A stretch of 64,000 nt of DNA from Mesostigma viride. Lineage: Eukaryota > Streptophyta > Mesostigmatophyceae > Mesostigmatales > Mesostigmataceae. Position 1 is the stretch's first letter. Every line of letters begins with the position of its first letter. The DNA lies in NCBI GenBank assembly GCA_009746045.1, contig RPFO01000084.1, forward strand, positions 399,348 through 463,347. The letters run 5' to 3'. The translations under genes were made by a program, and so were the position numbers. The notes under the pieces are model-generated. The model was not told the origin of the DNA. It saw nothing but the letters and a program-made list of their open reading frames with translations, and made no database searches. Positions 43,601-54,217 of the stretch are shown one piece after another.

Positions 43601-46600
43601 GAGATGAGGATGGGGGGGATGAAAACGCTGGAGGAGATGAGGATGGGGGAGACGCTGAGGGAGAAGTGGCTGTGCAGGTACGTTCATCCGCCGCGAGTTC
43701 GTGTGATTTTTTTCGTGCTGAGGGGTATCTCCGCAGAGAGACGATGGTGCAACAATCGAACTGAGGTCAAGTCCCTTCTTGTTCGTTTTTTTTTGTCATG
43801 CAGGCGGGGGCTGTCGCTGGGGGTACTGCGGGGGGGAAGGCGGCGAAGCCTCCATTGACTGAGCATGAAAGGGAAAAGCTGGATTCCCGCAAGAAGGTTG
43901 CGAAGGATCATATTATTGCTGTTGGCCTGATCATGCTTAAGTCTCCGCCCGATGGCGTCGATTCGGAGGGACCTGCGGGGTCCGAGTTTCGCAAGTACCT
44001 GACACGACTTGAGGCGGAAGTCGATGCCGATTTCGATACGGAGGTGTTGGGTGACGCTACCTTTAAGAGTGAATTGGCATATGAATTCGTAAATCTGGTG
44101 AAGTCGAAAGCCACCAAGAATTTCAAGTGGCAGCCTAAGGAGTACTCAGAGGCAAAGGTTGACAAGATCGAGAAATTCATGAAGGCTGATTTTCGTCGTC
44201 GGGCCGCTGAGGGAAAAAGGGCGCTGAATGCGGTGGCAAAGGCCAACAGTAAGAAGAACGCGGAGGCGAAGGCGGCGGAGAAGGAGGCGAAGAAGGCGGA
44301 GAAGGAGAAGGCTAAGGAGGCCAAGAAGCAGCAGAAAACTGGACAGGTACGATTGTTGTGAAAATTTAGACCTCTCGCTGCGGGTAGACGCTGACTGGCT
44401 GCGGGACTTGGTGTTTAGTGTCAGTAAGGTATTATTCCAACAGAACTTTGTTCGTCCCTGAACAGGATGTCGTGGTCGGCCTAAAGATTACTGACTTGAG
44501 CAAATCCTGCGGTCCTTTTCGATTTTTTACTTCAGGATGACGGGGGGGACGAAGACGCCACGGTGGAGAAGAAGTTACCTGGTCATGACGCCGTGTTCGC
44601 GCTGGTGAAGGATATGCTCAAGTACTGCTCGAGTAGGCGGATGGCGGACGTCGATGACCTGCCAAACTGGCCCGAGTTCTCCCCCTTTCTTGAGCTGCTC
44701 CGGTCACTCAACAAGCTTTTTAAGGAGGGGGTGCTCACGAGCAGTGGGAACCCGGACACCGACCCTATCATTGAAAGCTGGAAGCCTTCGAAAAAGGTCG
44801 ACTCGAACAAGGAGGTCAGGGACCAGAACATCCGGAAGGCCAATTCTCTCAGGGAAACGCGTTGGATTCGGCCGGCCGATTTTCAGCAGACCGGATGTTT
44901 CAGTATGCGGATCCAGACGGTCAACGCGCTTATTTTGCCAGAGGCTTTGAGGCAGCGGCGTTTAAACCTTGAAACCATTAAGGAGAACGGCCGCATTCTC
45001 CTCAATGCGCGGGACAACGCCTTGCACTTCAAGGTTGTTGTCCCGGTCTGGCAGTTCCCTTTCCAGGCGCTTGCCGAATCTCAACCTGACCTGTTCGACA
45101 AGCAAATCTTGTGCATGCCGGATTTCGTCAAGTGGCTGAAGCATCACCACGGCGCCAAGATTGACGCGGAGGATGTGGGGTCCAGGTACTTCCGGCCCCT
45201 TTCGGATACTGAAGTCGACGTGTGGCTTAACACGGAGTCCACCACCTCTTTCCTCGCGAGAGGACTTGAGTGGCGTACCTACGCCAGGGTGGACGAGGTG
45301 GAAGCAGTTTTGCCTCAGGAGATCGAGGGCAGTCGGCAAGTTTTCAACCTGCTGTGCAATACTGCGATGAAGTCCTACGATCCGAAATTTTTTGAGGAAC
45401 GGGTACCGGTACCGTATCTGGTTCTCCGGTACGCGGTGGTGGATGGGAACCACTACTTTAAGGGGTTAAAGTCGTTTCTCAGGGGGCCGGATGGCGGGTG
45501 GGGAGAGGTTCGGGCAATGATGTGCGAGGGTGGGGCGGAGTCCAATTTCGCAAATACTCCTAAGGAGGCGGAGCACGCATTCCAGGACCTGTTGCGGAAA
45601 TTCCGTGGTGGTTACATGGGTACGAACGTCATTCTTCTCAAGGGTGGCGACCTGCTCCCGTCGTGGAGTGAGCTGCGAAATCTACCTAAGGCAAAAGAAG
45701 ATGTAAGCTATCTATTTTGGCAGGGTCTAGCTGCGGGTAGACCCTCGGAATTTTCGTGGTTGTTTTTTGTGTGCGCTTCAAGTTTTTTGCGAGGGTCTCG
45801 CTGCAGCTAGACCCTCTCCTTTTTTTTGTTGGAATTTTCGTTGCGTATTGTCGGCCGTTTCTTTTTCGAATTTTGTTAGGGTCTATCCGCAGCTATACCC
45901 CTCGCCTTTTATGACTGAGTTTTGTCGTTGCTCGCTCGATGTTAATTGATGTCGCAGGCGGTGCTGACCGGCAAGCTGGAGAAGCTGTTCGACATCGCCA
46001 AGGGGGCGAATTCGGAGGACTTAGCCGTGGCGGATCGTACGCTGGGCCAGGCGTTGCTTGACGTGTGGAACTACAACAAGCTATATCTATACGGCAAAGT
46101 CACGCGTGGGAAGGGCCACTATATTGCGGATGGCCACTACACCAATCTGCTCACGTACATCCTCCCGGCTATGCGGCAAGCGGGGGGAAGGGAAGGGAAT
46201 GTGGAGCCGGCAGCGGTGGATGTACACGAGGAGGAAGCAGAAGGAAAGAAAAAGCCGGCCCACAGCATTGCTTCAGTGCATTCCGCTTACAGTCGCACGC
46301 TGGCCAACACGTTTCTCCGTCTGACACAGGAGCAGACTGATGATCCTGCCTCAACGAAACCCGCGCCTGAGGAGGTGATGATGCAAAGGTGCAAATTCGC
46401 CAATGCAGAGGGGGAGAAGAAAGGCCAGAAGGTCTCTTGGACTTCTTTCAGGAACTTGGCCAGCCTTCCTATGATGGACGCCGTGATCGATTGCATCATG
46501 AGCTGCCAGGTTGGACCGGAAAAGCTCACCAAGTTGGTGGAGATCGCCAAGGATGTGCTGGAGTGCCTGCGGCTGACCATTTGCGCCAGATTCAAGGAGG

Positions 46601-49082
46601 ATGTGACGCTGGAAGCGCGATGCAAGGACGCAAATGGCAAGGAGTTTGTGGCGTCTCATATTTTCGAACTCGTCTTCAATCTCCATCCTCTCGCTCGGCC
46701 GGTCGGCAGGAAGGAGATTGTGGCCAGATACCGGGAATTTTGGGATGTGGCCGTCATCATAACGAGGAACATCGCCTACCTTCTTAAAGCCAAAAAACAC
46801 GCCGCACATCTGAGGATTCCGAGAAAGGATATCAGTAATGGCAAGATCGACTTTCAGGAGATTCTGCTAAAAGAGAGCGAGGACAAGACGGTGGGTTTGG
46901 CACTTTTTGCTCCGGAAGCGTTCAGGAAGTACGCTCCAAAAGTTGGATTACTCGAAGGGGGGGTGAAGGAGGCGGCGATGAAGGGGCCGGTGAAGGGGCT
47001 GGAGAAGGGATCGAAGGGGAAGGGGAAGGGGAAGGAGACGGAGGCGAAGAAGGAGGAGGAGGAGTGGGACGTGAAGTATGAGTGGCAGAGTGTGGACTGG
47101 GGCCGTCGCCGGGTCTGGTTTTGCTGTCAGGAACTAGACGGTGATGATGATGACAAGTCGCTCGTCAAGCAGGTGGCAGGCGAGGTTGCCTCAGCTTCAG
47201 CCCGCCCCTTTCCCTTGGGCAGGTCCCTTCCGTGCCTGAGCCTGCTGAACTTGGCGAACATTTGGGGTGATAAGTGGAGTAACTTTCAGTCCAGGTGGTG
47301 GGCGTTCGGTCCTTGCCCGAAAGCTTCGGACATTCCCCAACCGGGCGGGATGTACGATCATGTGCTGAAGGCTTGCGCCCACGACTTTTTCTCCAGGTTC
47401 GAACCGATGGTGATCGTGTTTGGTACCGAGACGGAGATTAAGGGGTTTCAAGAGATAGTGGAAAGGATCGGGAAAGGGAGTGAATTGTGGGAGCGGCTTG
47501 AACAGGGGGAAGGTGATGGGGGGCCTAGGCTCGGAAGGGCGAAGAAGCGAAAAGCTTCCCACGAAGCTGGGGGATTGTCCGCCGTGGTGGAGAGGGATGA
47601 CCAACAGTTGTTGGAGGGAGGGGATGGAGGGGATGGAGGTCCGGCAGGAGGGTCTAACCGCGGAGAGACCCCCGTCGAGGTCAGAACGCAGCAGGCCGAA
47701 CAGATACGGGGCCTGAAGGTGATTCGGATCCGCCTGCGGCGAAGAAGCCCGCTTCTCAAGTGACTCGACGGGCAGTCGTGTCACTTGTTGAGGATGATGG
47801 AGGTGGGCCTTCCAAGCCTGCCGCGTCGCAGCCCGTTTTTCAGGTTCCGAAGAAGCAGCTTCGGGTTCCCCCGGCGACTCTGCCCACCCCGGCGCCTCTT
47901 CCCAGTTCTCAGGTACCGAAGAAGCAGCTTCGTAAGCCAGTTGTGGCAGTGGCTGATTCGGACGACGATGCTGAGGAGGAGGAGGAGGAGGAGGAGGACG
48001 ACGATGCTGAGGAGGAGGAGGGGGAGGAGGAGGAGGAGGAGGAGGAGGAGCAGCCCGTTGCTACCAAGAAATCCGCCAAGGGTGGGAAGGCTGCGGAGCA
48101 CGTTGCTTCCAAGAAATCGGCCAAGGTTGGGAAGCCTCCCAAGCCTGCCCTGCCTCAGAAACGACGTCGAAAAGCAGTTGTGCTTTCAGATTCGGACGAT
48201 GAGGAGGAGAAGGAGGAGGAGGATGGCGGCGGAGAGGAGGAGGACGGGGGAAAGGAGCGCGTTGCTTCCAAGAAGTTACCCAAGACCGCGAAGACTGCCA
48301 AGGTTGCCGAGCCCGCCAAACCCGCCCCGGCGCCTGCCCCCCACCACCAGACGGGGTCTACCTGCGAGCAGAGGTCGAAGGAAAAGGCCAAAAAGGGTAA
48401 GAAAAAATCTGCGAGTGAATTCTGGTATGTAGAGTGTTTTGATTTTTTACGGTTGGCAGTCCAATTTCTACTAACTCGATTTTAGTCATGCGTTGATGGC
48501 ATGATCGGTTTGCTCGCAGGTAAGGAGGATGTGGAGCAGTTACTTCGCTTGGCTAATGTGGCGGTGGGCTTCGGACCAGCGGCTGTACATGCTGACACTT
48601 CCGGACGGGAGGAGCCTAAGGGGGCGGAAGACAGTCAGGCGGGCGATGAGGATGATGACAAGCCCACGTTGGAAATGAGACTTATGGACGGGGAAATGGG
48701 GTTCGGAGCACCAGAGGCCTTTTGGTGTGATGGGTGGACTGCAGCCATTATGCAAGCAGGGAACAAGGATACGGCTACGCCAATGTATGCCAAGCTAGAA
48801 GACGTCATGCTTTATGGGCAGGTGTCTGGATACGACACCAAGTGGAGGGACGTCGCATTTAAGTTTTTCGCTGAGGGGGAGAAGGGAGGGAAGTTGAAGA
48901 ACAAGTTGTGGTGGATGCCGCTGGACTACGCGATGAAGGTGGTAAAGCTGACGGATGGCAAGAGCTGGAAGGATGTGGAAGTCTGGGCGCCTGCAAAGGA
49001 GATCGATAAGAAGAGGAGGAACTCGAAAACGGACCAGCAGATCGCGGAAGCGAAATTACGGAAGAGGCCCTCGAAAGTGTGA
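40626..49082 (+). CDS. Gene B copy 2: most complete copy, low-complexity/coiled-coil protein of unknown function
   Basis: Exons: 40626-41816, 42007-43054, 43162-43224, 43362-43424, 43549-43677, 43804-44346, 44536-45702, 45958 to about 47700, then about 47720-48424 and about 48486-49082. If intact the protein would exceed 2300 residues. Exon 8 adds about 580 residues with a segment FGPCPKASDIPQPGGMYDHV, then RFEPMVIVFGTETEIKGF. Next comes an acidic and Lys/Ala-rich tract with repeated VPKKQLR and (A/S)KKSAK motifs, like a nuclear charged linker. The last exon (CDGWTAAIMQ, WWMPLDYAMKVVKLTDG) is ordered and ends RKRPSKV. Single-base losses near 41628, 42010 and 42830 break exons 1-2, and the frame changes near 47700 and 48425 are unresolved. 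Product and role unknown; nuclear location is inferred from basic tracts. Confidence 0.6.
47640..47700 (+). repeat. Palindrome motif inside gene B exon 8 (possible micro-intron)
   Basis: GGGTCTAACCGCGGAGAGACC at about 47651-47671 is a degenerate member of the palindrome family lying within otherwise coding sequence. The upstream frame continues through it to a stop at 47761, whereas the downstream exon (DSDPPAAKKPASQVTRR) is in another frame. Removing a short GT-CAG segment around the motif could join the frames, but I could not settle on splice sites. Confidence 0.4.
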
Positions 49083-49847
49083 GGGAAAGTTAGCACTTGG
49101 ACATGCGCTGGCAATGCTCGTCCTATGGTTAATACAAAGGTTAGGATGATGTCGAGTCTCTCCACGTAAAATTTACATGAATTACTAACTTTCAAGCCTC
49201 TCGATGTGGAATGTACGCTCAAATTGACATGAATTAAGCATTATGACACCAAATTAGCTCGAAAATACGCGATCGGACGCCAAATTCGCACGAAAAAAAG
49301 ATATCGGACGATTGAAACTAGCGTTTTTTTCTTGCAAAATGCGCCAAAAATGACCCCATTCCGCGTGGGACCACCCTCATGCCATCTACGTAGCTTCCAG
49401 ATTTTCTTCAACGATGCCAAAATCCGTTCATGAACAATATTTTCGACATATACAAAGCAACTGCACGTCAAAAGCAGCATCTTCGAAATGACTAGATGAT
49501 GATCTAAAGTTCTGTCTTCATTCGGGGCAAAATAATGGCCTATAACGTTCAGGCAAGCCTCAGAACTGGAACGACCCCATAGCCGTCACTCGACAAAATA
49601 CTCGATTACATTGCAACGTTCTTGCTGTATTAGGTACTTTTCCTCGCCTCATATTTTCCAGGTACGGTCGGCCCCTGTCGACCCCGGGGGCTTGGCGCGC
49701 TCAGTACCTATCCCAGTTTCGCGCCAAAACCCACCAGGGATCCTCAGGACCAACTTTGGCGCCAAAACCGCCCCCCTGACCCCCCGGCCCCGTCTCAAAC
49801 GAGGACTATGTCCTCAAATGAGGACATTTGGTTTTTGGACACTATCG
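49083..49847. other. Gene B 3' flank and junction to unit 3
   Basis: No supported ORF. 49302-49375 is the reverse complement of the DNA on either side of DIRS copy 1 (4862-4910 and 10546-10563), so a member of that dispersed repeat is present here without the insertion. 49660-49845 is GC-rich, with GCGCCAAAAC repeats and GAGGAC words (a small inverted repeat around 49799-49830). At 49848 the sequence passes abruptly into gene A coding DNA. Gene B polyadenylation and one end of the large repeated unit should lie here. Confidence 0.5.
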
Positions 49848-50595
49848 CGTCAATCACGAATTGCGGCAAAGGGCGCCCCTGGCGAGCCTGCGCGTGTCTG
49901 AGGTAGTCCAGCTTCTGCTGCCTTCGAATCGCGCGAATTCCGCGAATCTTCTTGGCGTCCGTCCCCGTCAGCCTCTCCAACTCCGCGGCCGAAAACTCCT
50001 TCTCCAAGTCGTCACCACAGTAAAGCGTGGACATCAGCACCATTCTGACGTCTCTGTCTGGGCCGCATTTGGTCAGACCATCAAAAAAGCCGTTAATCCG
50101 AGCCACCCAGAACCTGTTCAGTTCTGCCATCCGATCCTGATTGTAAAGTTTTTTCGCCTCCTCATGATACAGCCCGTGACCTAGTTCAGCGGCCCTAGAG
50201 TTAAAGCCAGCAATCATCTGCTCGAATGCCGGCCCCCGCCCCTCGGGTTTTGTCATCGCCTGAGCCGCTTCAAACGCCTTGTCAGCGAAAAATTCCCCAA
50301 TAACCCTCTTGGCTTTCTTGTATTCTCCCGGCCGCTTGACTTCCTTGGCTTCAGGCTGCGCTGGATTCTGGTTCTCATCTCCGAAAACCCTTTTTGCGCC
50401 AGTTGGCTGCTTCGTCCCGGTGTTTAACTTAATTGCACTGAATCCTGGACGACCGGACGCAAGGGCGAAAACTCCCACCCGTTCGCGTGCTGCATGCCAT
50501 GACGACCGGCATAACGAAATCCATGAAAATCGAGTATCGTTGGGAAAAGCGACAAATATTACAGACAAAGTTCGAAAGTGTATCATTTTTACCAC
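49848..50595 (-). pseudogene. Gene A fragment (5' part of exon 1), unit 3
   Basis: Minus-strand residues match exon 1 of gene A at 18636-19370 with scattered substitutions (GEYKKAKRVIGEFFADKAFEA here, GEYSKSKRVIGEYFADQAFEA there). The homologous part begins MIHFRTLSVI and ends at QFVIDAIV, where the match is cut at 49848. The Cys-rich region and all DDE-like motifs are missing, so this copy encodes no transposase core. The amino-acid differences are mostly conservative, suggesting it was under selection before truncation. Confidence 0.8.
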
Positions 50596-51560
50596 GGGGG
50601 TCTAGCTGCAGCTAGACCCTTAGAGGGGCTTTTTCCGTTAGACGAAAAGATTACCGGATGCGGTGAACTTAGCATACCCCAACCAAGATTGGGGTCTCGC
50701 TGCAGCTAGACCCTTCATTGCGGCGTGCGATTGATAAATCACAGACATCTGATTCATTAATTTTATAGTAACCATAAAGAGGGTCTAGCTGCAGCGAGAC
50801 CCTTGAATTTAAGCTATTGCTTGTGGTTAGAAATGGTCTAGCTGCAGAGAGACCCCAATAAGGATCGACGAACAAATTTCAGGTTTTCCTCACCTTCGCG
50901 GCTCATTCTCTTATTAGTTCTCCCAGGACACTCAGATACCTGCATGGCGGGAATAACAAAAATAACACAGTAGCATTGATAAAATGGTTATCAGAAAATA
51001 TATATACTAATATGTACTAGACGTGACGGGCTCACCCCCGGGCAGCCTCCTGGTTTGTCTGTAATATGGAGGCAGATGGTGCGCAAGGATAGATGGCAAG
51101 TAGTGATGAAGGAGACCACCCCCAAGCCTGTGGGGGCTCCGCGTGTGACCAAGTAAGGCATTCATAGCGATTCGGGCCGCGGTGCCCACACCCCTGTAAC
51201 TAGGACCTAGATAGCTTATACCATCCACTCCATCCCATGTTCCCCTCCCACTGAGGACTTATGCTCACGTGACGCAGTCACGTGTCTATTAATTAATTAA
51301 TTAATATATACTAATACATTTTGCAAAAGATTTTATAATATATTGTGAATAGCATGGATTAATTTCCACATACTTTAATAATATGGTATGTTAAAGTATA
51401 TAGAACCATTATTTAGGAAATCATAAATTTACAAGAAAAAGTGGTATACAGTATTATTATTTTATAGTTCGGCAATCTATAATAGTAAGACATACCGGAT
51501 GGCAGGTTTATCAGCGGCCTCCAGGGCTATAGCGTCTCGCTGCAGCGTGACCGTTTGGTG
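50596..51560. repeat. Spacer unit 3: palindromes, with retroposon insertion
   Basis: A diverged copy of 19380-20040 with palindromes at about 50598, 50695, 50781, 50834 and 51532. It is interrupted by the 291-bp retroposon at 51013-51303. Substitutions and short indels are clearly more frequent than between units 1 and 2, so unit 3 is the older copy. Confidence 0.8.
51013..51303 (+). mobile_element. 291-bp SINE-like retroposon with 13-bp target-site duplication
   Basis: Flanked by ATATATACTAATA at 51000-51012 and 51304-51316; units 1 and 2 show the empty site (TATATACTAATTACAG at 19785-19800). The insert ends with the 19-bp hairpin CACGTGACGCAGTCACGTG (51266-51284) and a TCTATTAATTAATTAATTAA tail. 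Its body shows no obvious Pol III promoter, so it could be a SINE or a severely 5'-truncated LINE. The same 3' end is on the insert at 6080-6204. Confidence 0.82.
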
Positions 51561-51594
51561 CTATGACTGATTTCAGTAGATGTGCAGAAAAAAA

Positions 51595-51680
51595 TTTATT
51601 ACCATGACCACACCAGGAATCGAACCCAGAACCTCATTGTACATTTCTGCATGGTAACAATGTCAACCAAACATCCGAAT
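51595..51680 (-). repeat. tRNA-like segment, spacer unit 3
   Basis: Equivalent to 20080-20165. Box B (GGGTTCGATTCC) is unchanged while the box A region has changed (TTGGTTGACATTG). Retention of the T-arm but not box A argues against ongoing Pol III function. Confidence 0.35.
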
Positions 51681-52661
51681 GTTCCGGGGTAAATTGGCTG
51701 GAGGTCGTCTCTTTTTATACCTGCGGCCACAAGCACGGGTGACGGCATATTGGATGTCGTCCAATCCGCTAGCTTGGTGTCCAAAAAATGGGATCGAGCC
51801 TTTGCACCAGCGCCGCGCTTCCAGTTTTCAGTTCCGTGGGGAGGAACGAGGATGCCACGTTTCCAATTTTTTCAATACCGTTCAGCCCTGTGACGCCGCG
51901 TCCTGTTAGCGAATTGCGACCGTCCCATCGCCCATCGAAAAAGAAGCGCAGCCGCAGAGAGACCCCATAGCTGAAAGAGGGAGAGCTGCCACCTGCATGA
52001 CGATACCTGCATAACGATACCTGCATAACAATACCTGCATAACGATACCCCTGCAGAACGAAAGGAAATCGGTCTTCCGCATAAAGAAAAAAGGTGAGCT
52101 TTTTCCGCATCGTGGATGGTAGGCTGACAAAATTTGTTCTATCAAAAACGGCAACAAAACAGCGCATCCAAGCCGACGACACAGTTAGCCAGCTGGGCGA
52201 CGACTATGTCTTTGTTGCCATCGCAAGAAACTCTTTATGTTGCAGCAAGAGTGATAAATCTGTCTGGCTTCCTTCTTGTCGTTGCTAGCTAAACCCTGCA
52301 GACATCTCGGTAGAGTCAGCTAAGCCGATCCTAATCCACATCTGGCATCCATCCCTTTAGTCTAGTTGCCATGTCCAGAGCGTTTCTTGGTCTCGCACAT
52401 GTCGATCATGGTGGTGCTAGGCTTTCACTTGGGTCACCCTTTCCATGTTTGCTATGCCTTTGGTCTGGTTAGGTTATAGGTGTAGATGTGCACATACTGC
52501 ATTTGCTGCGTTTCTAATCGGTGCTCCTGTTTGATGCTTTTTTTCCCCTTCATATCGTTTCGACGTTTGCATGCTACCTGCCGGATTATAACATCGGACG
52601 TTGCTACCTGCCTGCATAACGATAGTTTGCAAGAAATCTTCATTTTGCCGAAACACAAAAA
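51681..52661. other. Spacer unit 3: left part of the block split by DIRS copy 2
   Basis: Homologous to 20166-21149. It contains a small local expansion (ACCTGCATAACGATACC repeated about four times at 51990-52050) not found in units 1 and 2. It ends at CACAAAAA, where DIRS copy 2 is inserted; the rest of the block resumes at 58049. Confidence 0.6.
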
Positions 52662-53040
52662 TCGGGGTTCTCTGAACAGAGTTTCTTTATAGTGATACGG
52701 AAGGGGAGCCGCTGATGCTAGGTGAAATAGAGCTGGGTGATGTGATCGTAATAAGGTTGATTAGGCTTCTAGTGTACGAGTATTACGGATGATATGGCCT
52801 AATTGTTGCGGCCCATACCTTGACGGTGTGCTGAGTACCTTGACGACGGATTTTTGCGTCTAGGTTCTCCTAGCAGATCTGTGATTGCGGACGGGTTTGC
52901 AACAGGCAATATCTGAAGTAAAACTTGACGGCTAAAACTGTTTAGAGGCCGTTGCCGGATCTGGCCGTTGGTAGAGAGCCGTTGGCCTTGAAACACGATA
53001 AAAGCTTGCTCACCTAGCTCATGGCGGTCTCTTTTGTTTT
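52662..53040 (+). repeat. Split direct repeat A1 of DIRS/PAT copy 2
   Basis: 379 bp starting TCGGGGTTCTCTGAAC, repeated at 57505-57883 with only a few differences (ACAGAGT against ACATAGT near the start). It precedes gag and should hold the promoter and leader. Confidence 0.9.
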
Positions 53041-53111
53041 AACGAAGGCGGCGACAGGGGTCAGGGGCAGCGTAGCTGACGCCCGGAATTCCTTTCTGCA
53101 AAGCGGCTGGG

Positions 53112-54170
53112 ATGCCGAAGCCCGGGCGGAAGCCAGGTTCGACAGGTGCTGGGAAGCAATTACCGAAAGCTAATCCCGAGGTGCCGACAGCTACTAAACA
53201 GACGGGAAAGGGCCGACTAGGCTGGCCGACGCAGAAGAAAAGGCTCCATCAGGAGCTCTCCACTTGCTCGGGCCTGCCTGAAGTGTGCGCTGCCTTTGAG
53301 GCGGTCCTCGGGACCGACTGGGTAACTACTGTCAGCCGGTGGTCTGCGGCCCAGCTGGAGTCCGTCGTTGGACTGCTGGTCGACCACGTGGACGGGCCTG
53401 AAATTCTGGCAGCAGCGGACCCAAACGAAGCGCTAGTGGCAGCCCTCCAAAGCGCCCGGGACTTGGCGGACTCGGACGAAGAGGAGATGCAGCCACCACG
53501 CCGGCCCACGAAAGGGGCGAAAAAGGGGACGAAAAAAGTCGGAAGCCCAGCCCCGAGCAAGGGAAAGGCCGCGGGGGATGTGAGGGAGCAGCTCTTGGAG
53601 CTGGCGGCTATTATTGGCAAGCAGGGGCAGGCGGGCAAAGAAGAGGAGGAGGAGGAGGAGTCCGAGGAAGAGGATTTCCTGACGAAATTGAAGGATGCGC
53701 TGGCCGGGGCAGATGGGGCTTCCAGGAAGCCGAAAAAGACCAAAGGGGTGACGCTGCCCACTCGAGCACAAGTGGTGAATTGGAGGGTGCAAGAGAGAGT
53801 GCTCCCCGAGGTGCTCGAGGATGCCAACGACAATGGAGGGGGGATAAAGAGTTGGATCATGGCTACTCGCCAAGGGGGGTGGAGGAACCAGGAAAGCAGG
53901 AAGGTGGTCATGAACATCGCCCTGGCCATGGACACACTCTTCAAGGAGTTGGGGCCGGCAGCCGGGGAGTTGGCTGGGGTAGAGTATCTCATGAGGGTGG
54001 TGGCAGCCATGCTCCTAGTGGAGAGCCAGGGGTCAGGAGGGTGGAAGGTGGCTGGCCACCTCCTTGCTCTCAAGGAAGATGCCTCCTTGGTGAGCAACCC
54101 GGCCATGAAGATGGCCCTGCAAAGCGCCACGATGATGGAGAAGCTGGGCAAGGCCCAGCAAACCAAGTAA
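53112..54170 (+). CDS. Gag-like protein of DIRS/PAT copy 2
   Basis: 352 residues, intact, beginning MPKPGRKPGSTGAGK. A basic N terminus is followed by helices (EVCAAFEAVLGTDWVTTVSRW, shortened here), a DSDEEEMQPP acidic patch, a KGAKKGTKK basic patch, an EEEEEESEEEDF acidic run and a conserved C-terminal domain (VLPEVLEDANDNGGGIKSWI). It aligns over its length with the copy 1 protein at 8980-10026. There is no CCHC knuckle. It is the first ORF, 72 bp after repeat A1, and ends 47 bp before the pol ATG. Confidence 0.8.
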   Translation: MPKPGRKPGSTGAGKQLPKANPEVPTATKQTGKGRLGWPTQKKRLHQELSTCSGLPEVCAAFEAVLGTDWVTTVSRWSAAQLESVVGLLVDHVDGPEILAAADPNEALVAALQSARDLADSDEEEMQPPRRPTKGAKKGTKKVGSPAPSKGKAAGDVREQLLELAAIIGKQGQAGKEEEEEEESEEEDFLTKLKDALAGADGASRKPKKTKGVTLPTRAQVVNWRVQERVLPEVLEDANDNGGGIKSWIMATRQGGWRNQESRKVVMNIALAMDTLFKELGPAAGELAGVEYLMRVVAAMLLVESQGSGGWKVAGHLLALKEDASLVSNPAMKMALQSATMMEKLGKAQQTK

Positions 54171-54217
54171 ACACCGAAAGGGTAAACCGCTCCCCCTTCC
54201 CACTGCCTCTTCCTACA

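Noticed and set aside
53780-54217. Upstream start of pol copy 2 at 53780
   Set aside because: That part overlaps gag in another frame and is not conserved with copy 1; the ATG at 54218 directly precedes the conserved WGRVRSARRR segment.
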